The notes under the pieces are model-generated. The model was not told where the DNA came from. It saw only the letters and a program-made list of their open reading frames with translations, and searched no databases. The position numbers and the translations under genes were made by a program. DNA of 38,807 nucleotides from contig JAJVHZ010000019.1 of NCBI GenBank assembly GCA_022072255.1, forward strand, positions 1 through 38,807. The letters run 5' to 3'. The DNA is from Gammaproteobacteria bacterium. GTDB taxonomy: Bacteria > Pseudomonadota > Gammaproteobacteria > JAJPIJ01. Positions 9,311 through 17,519 of the stretch are shown here, piece after piece (the stretch's first letter is position 1; the number at the start of each line of letters is the position of its first letter).

Positions 9311-10174
9311 CTAGCCGGGCGATTGCCCGGCGGGGGCGCTGACCGCGACGGCCTGCCCGCTCCACGGGCATACGAATGACAGCCTCGATGCGACCAGCTG
9401 CATGCCGCGCGGGTCGGCGTTGCACTCCCCATATCGCGGGTCGCCCATCACCGGGTGACCGATGGCCGCGAAATGCCGCCGGATCTGGTGATAGCGGCCG
9501 GTGTGGATGCGCACCTCCAGGCGGCTGACGTCGCGGTCGGCATCGACCGCGAGCACCGTGTAGTCCGTGTGCGAGGCCTTGCCGTCGAGCGGTTCGTCGA
9601 TCCGGCCGGTGGCGCCGGCGGGGGCGAGCCGGCCTCGCACCTCGATCCGGTAGTACTTCCCGACCTTGCGATCATGGAACAGGGCGCCGAGTCTCGCGGC
9701 CGCCTGCGAGGAATGCGCGACCAGCATGACCCCCGCCGCCTCGCGATCCAGGCGGTGCACCAGGAACACCTGGCGGTTGCCGCCGAAATACTGCTCGACC
9801 TGACGTTCGAGCGTGCAGTGATCGCCGTAACGCGAGCCGTCGACGAGCAGGCCGGCGGGCTTGAACCAGGCGCTGTAGCGCCTGAAGTCCGCGACGGGCG
9901 TCGGCTTCAGGGGCTGCATGGCGAGGACGGCGGCATCGTAATACAGCGCGATCCGATCCCCGGGGATGAGTTCGGCGGTGACACGACGCAGGCGCTGCGG
10001 CCGCCGCCCGCGGCGCGTGAGCCACACCGCGCCCTTGTTCATGGCGTCCTTCAGGCGCTGGTTGGACAGTGTCGTCAGGCGAGCGAGGCACTGCAGTGCG
10101 CGCGGCGGGTCATCGGCGCGCACCTTGTGCTCGACGGTCACCGTCGTGCGCTCGGCATCTTCGGCTACGCGCAT
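9311..10174 (-). CDS. RluA-family RNA pseudouridine synthase
   Basis: 287 residues from the ATG at 10174. Enzymes of this family isomerise uridine to pseudouridine in rRNA or tRNA. The catalytic aspartate lies in HRLDREAAGVMLVA, the RluA/RluC/RluD signature; KYYRIEVRG and the C-terminal GRYHQIRRHFAAIGHPVMGDPRYG are also typical. The N-terminal region (NQRLKDAMNKGAVWLTRRG) resembles a short S4-like RNA-binding module. The frame continues upstream, but that extension runs into the perfect palindrome at 10183-10236 and is unlikely to be coding. The rRNA/tRNA target cannot be told. Its last codons form a GC-rich hairpin (9314-9331). Confidence 0.92.
   Translation of the reverse strand: MRVAEDAERTTVTVEHKVRADDPPRALQCLARLTTLSNQRLKDAMNKGAVWLTRRGRRPQRLRRVTAELIPGDRIALYYDAAVLAMQPLKPTPVADFRRYSAWFKPAGLLVDGSRYGDHCTLERQVEQYFGGNRQVFLVHRLDREAAGVMLVAHSSQAAARLGALFHDRKVGKYYRIEVRGRLAPAGATGRIDEPLDGKASHTDYTVLAVDADRDVSRLEVRIHTGRYHQIRRHFAAIGHPVMGDPRYGECNADPRGMQLVASRLSFVCPWSGQAVAVSAPAGQSPG
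9314..9331 (-). terminator. GC-rich hairpin at the 3' end of the pseudouridine synthase gene
   Basis: GCCGGGC (9314-9320) and GCCCGGC (9325-9331) form a perfect 7-base stem with a 4-base loop, inside the last codons. There is no U-tract, so it may only stabilise the mRNA end. Confidence 0.3.
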
Positions 10175-10182
10175 ATTGGCTG

Positions 10183-10236
10183 GGGGCCGGAGTGAATTGT
10201 CCTGGTGCATGCACCAGGACAATTCACTCCGGCCCC
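10183..10236. repeat. Perfect 54-bp palindrome
   Basis: Every base of 10183-10209 pairs with 10210-10236; there is no loop and the centre is TGCA/TGCA. Each arm begins GGGGCCGGAGTGAATTG from the outside. It lies between the pseudouridine synthase start and the stop of the next minus-strand gene. The outer arm resembles, from memory, the GGGGTCAGAGTGAATTG-type ends common in mobile or REP-like repeats of proteobacteria. It may be a solo palindromic repeat, a relic of two head-to-head ends, or a very strong bidirectional hairpin terminator. Confidence 0.9.
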
Positions 10237-10237
10237 T

Positions 10238-10711
10238 TCAATGACGGGTGCTGGGGGTACGCGTGAGTTCCGGCGGCTGCTCGATGGCGAGTCCGCGACG
10301 GACGCGCCGCCCGAGCAGCGCGGCGGCCTGCATGAAGGCGTTCTCGGCCTCGCGCGCGCACCAGTCCCAGTCCGAGGGGCTGTCGTTGACGCGCGTGCGC
10401 CAGTGCGCGAGCAGGAAGACCTCCCCGACCCGCATCTCCACCGTCCAGTCGTGCCAGGTCTCCTCGGCCACCTCCTCGTCGGCGTATTCCATCTCCAGGA
10501 ACCGGCAGTGATTGCCGCCGAACTCCGAGACGACGGTGGTCTCGGCCAGCACGAGGCTGTCGTCCACACAGGTGCGCCAGGCCGTGTGCACGCTCTGCGC
10601 GGTGGCGAACACGGTGTTCAGCAGGCCGGCCGGCGTCACCGTGATGGAGAGAGGAACATCCCAGCTCGGGTCGTCGCTGCGGGCTGATTCGTCGTCTTCG
10701 ATGGGCTTCAT
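10238..10711 (-). CDS. Hypothetical protein
   Basis: 157 residues, not recognised. It is acidic, soluble-looking and lacks a signal peptide or membrane segment. Composition looks coding: aromatic pairs, SITVTPAGLLNTVFATAQSVHTAWRTCVDD, then FLEMEYADEEVAEETWHDWTVEMRVGEVFLLAHWRTRVNDS (given in parts) and a helical end ENAFMQAAALLGRR. The stop codon falls two bases from the palindrome at 10183-10236, so that element may serve as its transcript end. It is divergent from the ECF sigma gene, with about 145 bases between the starts. Confidence 0.65.
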   Translation of the reverse strand: MKPIEDDESARSDDPSWDVPLSITVTPAGLLNTVFATAQSVHTAWRTCVDDSLVLAETTVVSEFGGNHCRFLEMEYADEEVAEETWHDWTVEMRVGEVFLLAHWRTRVNDSPSDWDWCAREAENAFMQAAALLGRRVRRGLAIEQPPELTRTPSTRH

Positions 10712-10856
10712 GGGACGGACGGGGATCGCGAAGAAAGAGTTGGGCAGTTTAATGCCTCGCGCCGCAATCGCCTACCCGAGCGCGGCAGCCCGTCCTCCCG
10801 CGCGCGCCGGCAAGGGGGGAGACGGAGCCTGATTGGAGTATGCTACCGCCGCCAAC

Positions 10857-11468
10857 ATGGACGCCGCCGCCACCCACGAATCCCCTGCCGAAGAGGCTGC
10901 ACTCATCGCAGCTCTGAAGCGCGGCGAGGATGCCGCCTTCGTCACCCTCGTACAGCGCTATGGCGATTACCTCTACCGTGTCGCCTTGCGGGTGACCCGC
11001 AACGAGACGGAGGCGGGCGAGGCGGTGCAGGAGGCCTTCATCAGCACCTTCCGCGGCATCGCCAGGTTCGAGTCGCGCTCGGCGCTGCGCACCTGGCTGC
11101 ACCGGCTGGTCGTGAACGCGGCGCTCATGCGCCGCCGCGCCGTGGAACGCAAGGCCGAGGTGAGCATCGAGGATCTGGCCCCCGAGGTGGACCTCGAGCG
11201 TGAGCCGCAGCCGGAATGGAACTTCACCGAGTCGGTGGAGACCCAGGCAGCCCGCGACGGCGTGCGGCGGGCGGTCAACGAGGCCATCGACCGGCTGCCC
11301 GAGCAGTACCGTATCCTCATCGTGCTGCGGGACATCGAAGGCTATGACACGCGTGAAGTCGCACAGATGTTGGACGATACCGAGGGCAACGTGAAGGTCA
11401 GGCTGCACCGCGCCCGCACCGCCCTGAAACGTCAGCTCGAGCCCCTGTATCGCGCCAAGGCCATATGA
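10857..11468 (+). CDS. ECF-type RNA polymerase sigma factor
   Basis: 203 residues from ATG 10857. Region 2 is visible as LVQRYGDYLYRVALRVTRN ... AGEAVQEAFISTFRGIARFE with RTWLHRLVVNAAL; region 4 as AIDRLPEQYRILIVLRDIEGYDTREVAQML with the helix EGNVKVRLHRARTALKRQL. There is no sigma region 3, as expected for group 4 sigma factors. An in-frame TTG at 10833 has GGAG five bases upstream and would add eight residues; conversely TATGCT at 10839-10844 could be a -10 box, giving a short leader before ATG 10857. The stop overlaps the next ATG, a zinc-finger protein likely to be its anti-sigma factor. Confidence 0.92.
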   Translation: MDAAATHESPAEEAALIAALKRGEDAAFVTLVQRYGDYLYRVALRVTRNETEAGEAVQEAFISTFRGIARFESRSALRTWLHRLVVNAALMRRRAVERKAEVSIEDLAPEVDLEREPQPEWNFTESVETQAARDGVRRAVNEAIDRLPEQYRILIVLRDIEGYDTREVAQMLDDTEGNVKVRLHRARTALKRQLEPLYRAKAI

Positions 11469-11785
11469 ACGTCCTCGCCCGCATCCAGCGGTTCCTCACC
11501 TACTGGGTCATCAAGGTCACCCACGGCATGCTCACCTGCGGGGAGGCCGATCGGTTCATGGTCGACTACCTGGAGTACCGCCTCGATCCGGAGGTCCGCG
11601 AGCGCTTCGAGAATCACCTCGAGAACTGCATCTGCTGCAAGGATTTCCTCGCCGCCTACCGGCGCACCGTCGAACTGGCCCGCGCCTGCGCCGAGCCCGC
11701 GGCCCCTCCGGCCGGTCCGCGCATGCCACCGGCGCTGATGGAGGCGATCATCGCGGCGCGCAGAGGCGCCGCGCCCCCGTCCTGA
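11465..11785 (+). CDS. Zinc-finger (zf-HC2) anti-sigma-like protein
   Basis: 106 residues. The ZAS-type signature is present: THGMLTCGEA at the N-terminus and HLENCICCKDF about 30 residues later, providing His and Cys ligands for zinc. Such domains hold ECF sigma factors inactive, and the ATGA overlap with the sigma gene supports a sigma/anti-sigma pair. No transmembrane segment is visible, so it would be a soluble anti-sigma factor (possibly redox- or metal-sensing through the Cys cluster; inference). The C-terminal ~35 residues are Pro/Ala-rich. Confidence 0.85.
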   Translation: MNVLARIQRFLTYWVIKVTHGMLTCGEADRFMVDYLEYRLDPEVRERFENHLENCICCKDFLAAYRRTVELARACAEPAAPPAGPRMPPALMEAIIAARRGAAPPS

Positions 11786-11934
11786 CCGGCCGAACCGCGA
11801 GCGGCCTGCCCGTCATCCGGCCCGGCGGGCCGGCACGCGCGCGGGCCAGTTTCCGGCGCCGAACCATTACAATGCCGGCCATGTCCGATGCAGTGCACCA
11901 CCGGTTCCCCGCCGCGTAGCCGCGCACGCCGCCG

Positions 11935-13239
11935 ATGAACGACCTCGCCAAGCTCACCATCGATCGCGAAGGCCAGTCCGTGAACCGCCCGCTGCGGCGG
12001 CGGCGCAGGCCATGGCGTTACGTGGCCGCGGCGCTCGTGATCGCCGCGGCCGCGTGGTGGGTGCAGCAACGCGGCGGACTGCGCCCGCCGCCGGCCGTCG
12101 AGGTCGGGGTGGTCGCCACCGCCTGGCCGTCGCAGGCCGTGACGCTGTTCAATGCCACCGGCTACGTGGTGCCGCAGACCAAGGCCGACGTGGCCTCGAA
12201 GGCCACCGGCCGGCTGGAGTCCCTGGAGGTGGAGGAAGGCAGCGTGGTCACCAAGGGCGAGGTGCTCGCGCGCCTGGAGAGCGAGGACGTGACGGCTGCC
12301 ATGCGCCGGACCGAGGCCAATGTAGTGGCCGCCGAGGCGGCGGTCGCCGAGGCGCGTGCCCGCCAGGCCGAGGCCCGGGCGCGCACCGCCGAGGCGCAGG
12401 CCGAGTACCGCGATGCGCAACGCTCGCTCGAGCGCGCCAAGGCGATGGTGGGCAGGAACTACGTCACCCAGGAGGTCTACGACGCCGCACTGGCCCGGCA
12501 CGATCGCGCCGCCGCGGGCATCGCCAGCGCCGAGGCCGGCGTCGCCGCCGCCAATGCCGGCGAGGCGAGCGCCAGGGCACAGTTGGCCGCCGCCCGCGCC
12601 GCGCTCGAGGAGGCCAGGGTGGCGGTGGAATACACGCTCATCCGCGCGCCGTTCGACGGCGTCATCCTCTCCAAGCAGGCCGACATCGGCGACGTGGTGG
12701 CGCCGTTCGCCGCCACGACCTCCTCCAAGGGCGCGGTCGTCACCATGGCCGACCTCGGCACCCTGCAGGTGGAGACCGACATCTCGGAATCCAATCTGGT
12801 CGGCGTGACGGTCGGCCAGCCGTGCGAGATCGAGCTCGATGCGCTACCGGACGTGCGGCTGCGCGGCGAGGTGCACATGATCGTGCCGACGGTCGACCGC
12901 ACCAAGGCCACCGTGCTCGCGAAGGTGCGGTTCATCGATACCGACAAACGCATCCTGCCGGACATGAGCGCGCGGGTGGCCTTCCTGTCGCGCGCCATCG
13001 ACCCGGGCGAGCAGAGACCGCTGGTCGTGGTCCCGCCGGCGGCCATCCGCGGCGACGGCGCGCGCGCGGCGGTCTTTCGCCTGGACGGCGAGCACGTGCG
13101 GGAGCTCGCCGTCACGCCCGGGGAGAAGGCGGGCGATGCGGTCGTCGTCAACGGCGAACTGAAGCCCGGCGAGAGGGTCGTGCTCAACCCGCCGGCGGAT
13201 CTGCGCGACGGCGCCCGCGTGCGCCTGGCGCAACCCTGA
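11935..13239 (+). CDS. HlyD/MacA-like periplasmic adaptor subunit of ABC exporter
   Basis: 434 residues. An N-terminal membrane anchor (YVAAALVIAAAAWWVQ, about residues 26-42) precedes a biotinyl-lipoyl-like half motif (GYVVPQTKADVASKATGRLESLEVEEGSVVTKGEVLARLE), a long alanine-rich coiled-coil hairpin (~residues 120-235, EARARQAEARARTAEAQAEYRDAQ in part), the second half motif (YTLIRAPFDGVILSKQADIGDVV) and beta-barrel/membrane-proximal domains. It bridges an inner-membrane transporter to an outer-membrane channel. The ATPase gene follows after 27 bases. A TACAAT hexamer at 11868-11873 is a possible -10 element. No TolC-like channel gene is in the cluster. Confidence 0.93.
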   Translation: MNDLAKLTIDREGQSVNRPLRRRRRPWRYVAAALVIAAAAWWVQQRGGLRPPPAVEVGVVATAWPSQAVTLFNATGYVVPQTKADVASKATGRLESLEVEEGSVVTKGEVLARLESEDVTAAMRRTEANVVAAEAAVAEARARQAEARARTAEAQAEYRDAQRSLERAKAMVGRNYVTQEVYDAALARHDRAAAGIASAEAGVAAANAGEASARAQLAAARAALEEARVAVEYTLIRAPFDGVILSKQADIGDVVAPFAATTSSKGAVVTMADLGTLQVETDISESNLVGVTVGQPCEIELDALPDVRLRGEVHMIVPTVDRTKATVLAKVRFIDTDKRILPDMSARVAFLSRAIDPGEQRPLVVVPPAAIRGDGARAAVFRLDGEHVRELAVTPGEKAGDAVVVNGELKPGERVVLNPPADLRDGARVRLAQP

Positions 13240-13266
13240 GCGCGCCGCCGCGCCGGTCCGGAAGCG

Positions 13267-13980
13267 GTGAGCATGACAGCCGTCGTCGAGATCGAGCACC
13301 TCAGCAAGGCCTACCAGCGCGGCGGCCAGGTGGTGCCGGTGCTGCAGGACATCACGCTGACCCTGCAGACCGGCGACTTCGTGGCGCTCATGGGACCGTC
13401 GGGCTCCGGCAAGTCCACGCTGCTCAACCTCATCGCGGGCATCGACGCGCCGGACAGCGGCCTGCTGCGGGTCGCCGGCGTGGACATCACCGGTCTGCGC
13501 GAGTCGGAGCTCGCGCAATGGCGCGCCGAGCACGTCGGCTTCATCTTCCAGTTCTACAACCTGATGCCGGTGCTGACGGCCTACGAGAACGTCGAGCTGC
13601 CGCTGACGCTGACGCATCTGTCGCGCCGTCAGCGCTGCGAGCACGCGCGGCTGGCGCTCGATCTGGTGAACCTCTCCGATCGCGCCGATCACTATCCCTC
13701 GCAGCTCTCCGGCGGCCAGCAGCAACGCGTGGCGATCGCGCGGGCGCTGGTGACGGATCCCACCATCATCGTCGCCGACGAGCCCACGGGCGATCTCGAT
13801 CGCGTCTCGGCGCGCGAGATCCTCGACCTGCTCGAATCGCTGAACGACTCGCTGCGCAGGACCATCATCATGGTCACCCACGACCAGGCCGCCGCGGAGT
13901 GCGCCCACATCGTGCGCCATCTCGAGAAAGGCGTGCTGACGGACAAGATCGAGTATCCGCGCGAGCGCGCGCAGGCCTGA
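13267..13980 (+). CDS. ABC exporter ATPase (MacB/LolD/DevA type)
   Basis: 237 residues. Walker A GPSGSGKSTLLNLIAG, Q-loop in FIFQFYNLMPVLTAYENVELPL, signature LSGGQQQRVAIARAL, Walker B IIVADEPTGDLD and the H-loop MVTHD are all intact. The FYNLMPVLTAYENVELPL segment is characteristic of ATPases that pair with FtsX/MacB-fold permeases. Start may be GTG 13267 or ATG 13273. It sits between the adaptor and two permease genes with small gaps (27 and 10 bases), so it energises that exporter. Confidence 0.94.
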   Translation: MSMTAVVEIEHLSKAYQRGGQVVPVLQDITLTLQTGDFVALMGPSGSGKSTLLNLIAGIDAPDSGLLRVAGVDITGLRESELAQWRAEHVGFIFQFYNLMPVLTAYENVELPLTLTHLSRRQRCEHARLALDLVNLSDRADHYPSQLSGGQQQRVAIARALVTDPTIIVADEPTGDLDRVSAREILDLLESLNDSLRRTIIMVTHDQAAAECAHIVRHLEKGVLTDKIEYPRERAQA

Positions 13981-13990
13981 GGCAGCCGCG

Positions 13991-15151
13991 ATGATCTACC
14001 TCTTCAGGCTCATCGCGCGCAACACCCTGAGGCATCCGCTGCGCACCCTGCTCACGGTGCTCGGCATCGTCGTGGCCATCACCGCCTTCGGGCTGCTGCG
14101 CACGACCGTGGATGCGTGGTACGCGGGCGCCGAGGCCTCCTCGGCCTCGCGGCTCATCGTCCGCAACAAGAACTCGCTGACCTTCCCCCTGCCCCTGTAC
14201 TACGGTGCCAAGATCCGCGGCATCGAGGGCGTGGACTCGGTGAGCGCGGCGCAGTGGTTCGCCGGCATCTACGTCGACAAGAAGAACTTCTTTCCGCAGT
14301 TCGCCGTCGACCCGCGCACCTACTTCGCGCTGTATCCCGAGTTCGTCATTCCGCCGGAACAGATGAAGGCGTTCCTGCTCGACCGGCGCGGCGCGATCGC
14401 CGGGCGCAAGATCGTCGAGAAGTTCGGCTGGAAGCTGGGCGACCAGATCCCGCTCATCGGCACGATCTATCCCGGCACCTGGAGCTTCGTGCTGCGCGGC
14501 GTCTACACCGGCGCGAACTCCAGGACCGACGAGACGCAATTCTTCCTGCACTGGGACAATCTCAACGAGACCCTGAAGAAGGTCGCCCCGGACTCCGCCA
14601 ACCAGGTCGGCATCTTCCTCGTGGGGCTGAAGAACGCGCGCGAGGCGCCGCTGGTCGCGCAGCGCATCGACGCGCAGTTCCGCAACTCGCGTGCCGAAAC
14701 GTTGACGGAGACCGAGAAGGCGTTTCAGCTCAGTTTCGTCGCCATGACCGAGGCGATCCTGCTCGTCATCCAGGCGGTTTCGTTCCTGGTGATCGCCATC
14801 ATCATGGCGGTGATGGCCAACACCATGGCGATGACCGCCCGCGAGCGCCGCCGCGAGTACGCCACCCTGAAGGCGCTGGGCTTCCCGGTCCGGTTCATCG
14901 CCGCGCTCATCATCGGCGAATCGCTGTTCATCACCTGCGCCGCCGGTGCGCTCGGGGCATGGCTAATCCATCCCGCCGCGGCCTACGTCGGACGAAAATA
15001 CGGGACCATCTTTCCGATCTTCAACGTCTCGGACGACACGGTAGTCATGGCCATGCTCGCGACGCTGCTGGTGGGCCTGGTCGCCGCCGCCGGGCCGGCG
15101 CTGCAGGCGAGCACCAGGACGGTGAGCGAAGGCTTCCGCGCGGCGGGCTGA
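13991..15151 (+). CDS. ABC exporter permease, FtsX/MacB fold (first subunit)
   Basis: 386 residues. One N-terminal transmembrane helix (TLLTVLGIVVAITAFGLL), a periplasmic domain of ~220 residues, then three C-terminal helices in an FtsX domain, including the cytoplasmic loop ARERRREYATLKALGFP that contacts the ATPase. MacB-type permeases work by mechanotransmission and do not form a membrane substrate channel. It pairs with the next permease, as in DevBCA-like systems where two separate permeases or one homodimer occur. Gap to the next gene is six bases. Confidence 0.92.
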   Translation: MIYLFRLIARNTLRHPLRTLLTVLGIVVAITAFGLLRTTVDAWYAGAEASSASRLIVRNKNSLTFPLPLYYGAKIRGIEGVDSVSAAQWFAGIYVDKKNFFPQFAVDPRTYFALYPEFVIPPEQMKAFLLDRRGAIAGRKIVEKFGWKLGDQIPLIGTIYPGTWSFVLRGVYTGANSRTDETQFFLHWDNLNETLKKVAPDSANQVGIFLVGLKNAREAPLVAQRIDAQFRNSRAETLTETEKAFQLSFVAMTEAILLVIQAVSFLVIAIIMAVMANTMAMTARERRREYATLKALGFPVRFIAALIIGESLFITCAAGALGAWLIHPAAAYVGRKYGTIFPIFNVSDDTVVMAMLATLLVGLVAAAGPALQASTRTVSEGFRAAG

Positions 15152-15157
15152 GCAAGG

Positions 15158-16324
15158 ATGGGCATCCCCTACTCCTACATCGTCCGCAACCTGTGGGTGC
15201 GCAAGATCACCACCCTGCTGACGGCGGGCGGCATGGCACTGGTGGTGTTCGTCTTCGCCGCCGTGCTCATGCTCTCGGAGGGACTGAAGAAGACCCTGGT
15301 CGCCACCGGCAGCCCCGAGAACGTGGTCATCATCCGCCGCTCGGCGGAGACCGAGGTGCAGAGCAGCGTGTACCGCGACCAGGCGAGCCTGGTGGCCAGC
15401 ATCCCCGAGATCGCCAACGGACCCGGCGGCGCGCGCATGGTCTCCCGGGAGGTACTGGTGCTGATGGTGCTTCCCAAGCGCGGCACCGGCAGCCCGTCGA
15501 ACGTCACCATACGCGGCCTCTCGGAGATGGGCCCGGCACTGCGGCCGCAGGTGCGCCTGGTGGAGGGCCGCATGTTCCGTCCGGGGACCTCCGAGATCAT
15601 CGCCGGCACGAAGATCGCCGAGGGCTTCCAGGGTGCGGGGCTCGGTGAGACCATCAAGCTCGGCATCCAGGAGTGGAAGGTCGTCGGGCTCTTCGACGCC
15701 GGCAAGACCGGCTTCGCCTCGGAGATCTGGGGCGATGCCGACCAGATGATGCAGGCCTTCCGCCGGGACAGCTATTCCTCGGTGATCTTCCGGTTGTCCG
15801 ACCCGGGGAGCTTCGCGCGCGTGAAGGAGCGCCTCGAGGACGACCGGCGCCTGACCGTGGAGGCCGAGCGCGAGCCGCAATTCTATGCGCGGCAGTCCGA
15901 GCTCATGGCGAACTTCCTCAACGTGCTCGGCACCATCCTGAGCACCATCTTCTCCATCGGCGCCATCATCGGCGCGATGATCACCATGTACGCGGCGGTG
16001 GCCAACCGCACCGCGGAGATCGGCACGCTGCGGGCGCTCGGCTTCCGCCGGCACGACATACTCACGGCCTTTCTCGCGGAGTCGCTGCTGCTGAGCCTCC
16101 TGGGCGGGGCCCTCGGCCTGGTGATGGCGTCCTTCATGCAGGCCTTCACCGTCTCGACCATGAACTGGCAGACCTTCGCCGAACTGGCCTTCAGCTTCAC
16201 CATGAACGCCGGCGTCGTCGTTCAGGGCCTGCTGTTCGCTCTGATCATGGGTCTGGCCGGCGGCTTCCTGCCGGCGGTGCGCGCCGCCCGGCTCGACATC
16301 GTCGATGCACTGCGCGCGAGCTGA
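15158..16324 (+). CDS. ABC exporter permease, FtsX/MacB fold (second subunit)
   Basis: 388 residues with the same architecture as the preceding gene: an N-terminal helix (ITTLLTAGGMALVVFVFAAV), a periplasmic domain, and three C-terminal helices with the loop ANRTAEIGTLRALGFRRHD. The two permeases are clearly different in sequence, so the transporter is probably a heterodimer with two copies of the ATPase. Substrates of such systems include lipids, peptides and antibiotics; nothing here shows which. It is the last gene of the four-gene exporter operon. Confidence 0.92.
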   Translation: MGIPYSYIVRNLWVRKITTLLTAGGMALVVFVFAAVLMLSEGLKKTLVATGSPENVVIIRRSAETEVQSSVYRDQASLVASIPEIANGPGGARMVSREVLVLMVLPKRGTGSPSNVTIRGLSEMGPALRPQVRLVEGRMFRPGTSEIIAGTKIAEGFQGAGLGETIKLGIQEWKVVGLFDAGKTGFASEIWGDADQMMQAFRRDSYSSVIFRLSDPGSFARVKERLEDDRRLTVEAEREPQFYARQSELMANFLNVLGTILSTIFSIGAIIGAMITMYAAVANRTAEIGTLRALGFRRHDILTAFLAESLLLSLLGGALGLVMASFMQAFTVSTMNWQTFAELAFSFTMNAGVVVQGLLFALIMGLAGGFLPAVRAARLDIVDALRAS

Positions 16325-16511
16325 GCCCCCGCCGTGCCTGCAGCCTCAGGACCTGAACTCCCCATGCGGACGCCGGTCGAACACTGCGTCGATCGGGGAT
16401 GCCGTGGCCCGTGCTTCCCGTGCTCGACCAGGAAAATGGCATCGGCCCAAGAGGCGCGGGCGCGGCGCCTGCCCGCCGGAAGATCGGCGCACTGAACATG
16501 GAGTCGATCGC

Positions 16512-17084
16512 ATGAATGCAAGAGGTATTTCAGCCGTGTCGCTCGGCCTGGCACTGCTGTGCAGCCGTGGTGCGGAAGCCGCCCGCTACGACATCGATCC
16601 CAGCCATGCATCCGTCCAGTTCCGGATCTCGCATCTCGGCTTCAGCACGATGACCGGCCGCTTCAACAAGTTCGCCGGACACTTCGAATGGGACGACGCG
16701 CATCCGCAGAGCGCTTCGGTGGAGATCACCATAGACGCCTCGAGCATCGACACCAACTGGGCGGAACGCGACAAGCATCTGCGCGAGCCGCGCTACCTCG
16801 GCGTCGATGCCTATCCGGAAGCCACGTTCAGGAGCACCTCCTACAAGGGCGACGCCAACGGCGGGCAGCTGCTCGGCGAGCTGACGCTGCACGGCGTAAC
16901 CCGCACGCTCGGCATCGAGATCAGGCGCGTCGGCGAGGGGCACGATCCGTGGGGCGACTATCGCGCCGGTTTCGACGGCACGGCCACGCTGCGCCGCGCC
17001 GATTTCGGTGTCGGCTACGATCTCGGCCCCACGGCCGAGTCCATGGAGTTCGACCTGCACATCGAAGGCGTCCGCGGGAAGTAG
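16512..17084 (+). CDS. YceI family periplasmic protein
   Basis: 190 residues from ATG 16512, preceded by GGAG. A signal peptide covers about residues 1-22 (ISAVSLGLALLCSRGAEA). The mature part is a YceI-like lipocalin-fold domain: YDIDPSHASVQFRISHLGFSTMTGRF, then the WAERDKHLREPRYLGVDAYP motif, GELTLHGVTRTLGIEI, and the final ADFGVGYDLGPT. YceI proteins bind isoprenoid-like lipids in an eight-stranded barrel; their physiological role is unclear. The frame is open about 200 bases further upstream, but the signal peptide fixes the start. Confidence 0.93.
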   Translation: MNARGISAVSLGLALLCSRGAEAARYDIDPSHASVQFRISHLGFSTMTGRFNKFAGHFEWDDAHPQSASVEITIDASSIDTNWAERDKHLREPRYLGVDAYPEATFRSTSYKGDANGGQLLGELTLHGVTRTLGIEIRRVGEGHDPWGDYRAGFDGTATLRRADFGVGYDLGPTAESMEFDLHIEGVRGK

Positions 17085-17519
17085 CACCCGGGCGTCCGTG
17101 CGACGACGGAGCCCTCGCGGGCGGCCGGTCGCGGCCTTGAAGCGGCGGAGGGCTGGCGACATGATGCCCGGCAAGCGCATCGACCGGAGCGCCCATGAAC
17201 CGCGCTCCCCGGGGACTCTCGTCGCAACGCTTCCGGGCGCGCGATCATGCGGAGCGTTCGCCGAAGGAGGAGACGTTGACAGGCATGCACGCTTCTGACG
17301 CTGCTGCCGCACCCGCCTACGCCATCATCATTCCGGAAGAGACCGTGGCGCGAGTTGCCGGTTGAATCCGCATGGAAGAGCTGCGATTCGGGCAGGTACT
17401 ACCAGGAGCCTACCGGTGTGATCGCCTCCAAGGCTCGGGCTTCGGCGCACTGACGGAACTCGATCTCCTCGGGAAGCTGATTGACACCAAGCAGCCTCGG
17501 ACGCCACGGGATACCGGGC
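17085..17519. other. Gene-poor region between yceI and the MFS gene
   Basis: 435 bases between convergent genes. Only the small frame 17195-17365 has a ribosome site worth noting. A 70-codon frame at 17372-17584 has no ribosome site and runs into the MFS gene, so it is not called. Several short frames with plausible residues but frequent stops suggest this could be decayed coding sequence. Confidence 0.4.
17195..17365 (+). CDS. Possible small protein, unrecognised
   Basis: A 56-codon frame from ATG 17195 with GGAG five bases upstream. An internal TTG (17276) and ATG (17285) also follow a strong AGGAGGAG, so a shorter 26-29 residue product ending AYAIIIPEETVARVAG is possible. I do not recognise it. 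It might be a remnant of a larger gene, because the reading frame stops in a region otherwise without genes. Confidence 0.25.
   Translation: MNRAPRGLSSQRFRARDHAERSPKEETLTGMHASDAAAAPAYAIIIPEETVARVAG

Noticed and set aside
10175-10222. N-terminal extension of the pseudouridine synthase to 10222
   Set aside because: The extension lies largely in the perfect palindrome and would add MSWCMHQDNSLRPPAN, which has no family counterpart.
12012-13994. 660-codon plus-strand frame spanning adaptor and ATPase genes
   Set aside because: Out-of-frame shadow, Arg/Gly-rich with no domain; the HlyD and ABC ATPase frames have complete motifs.
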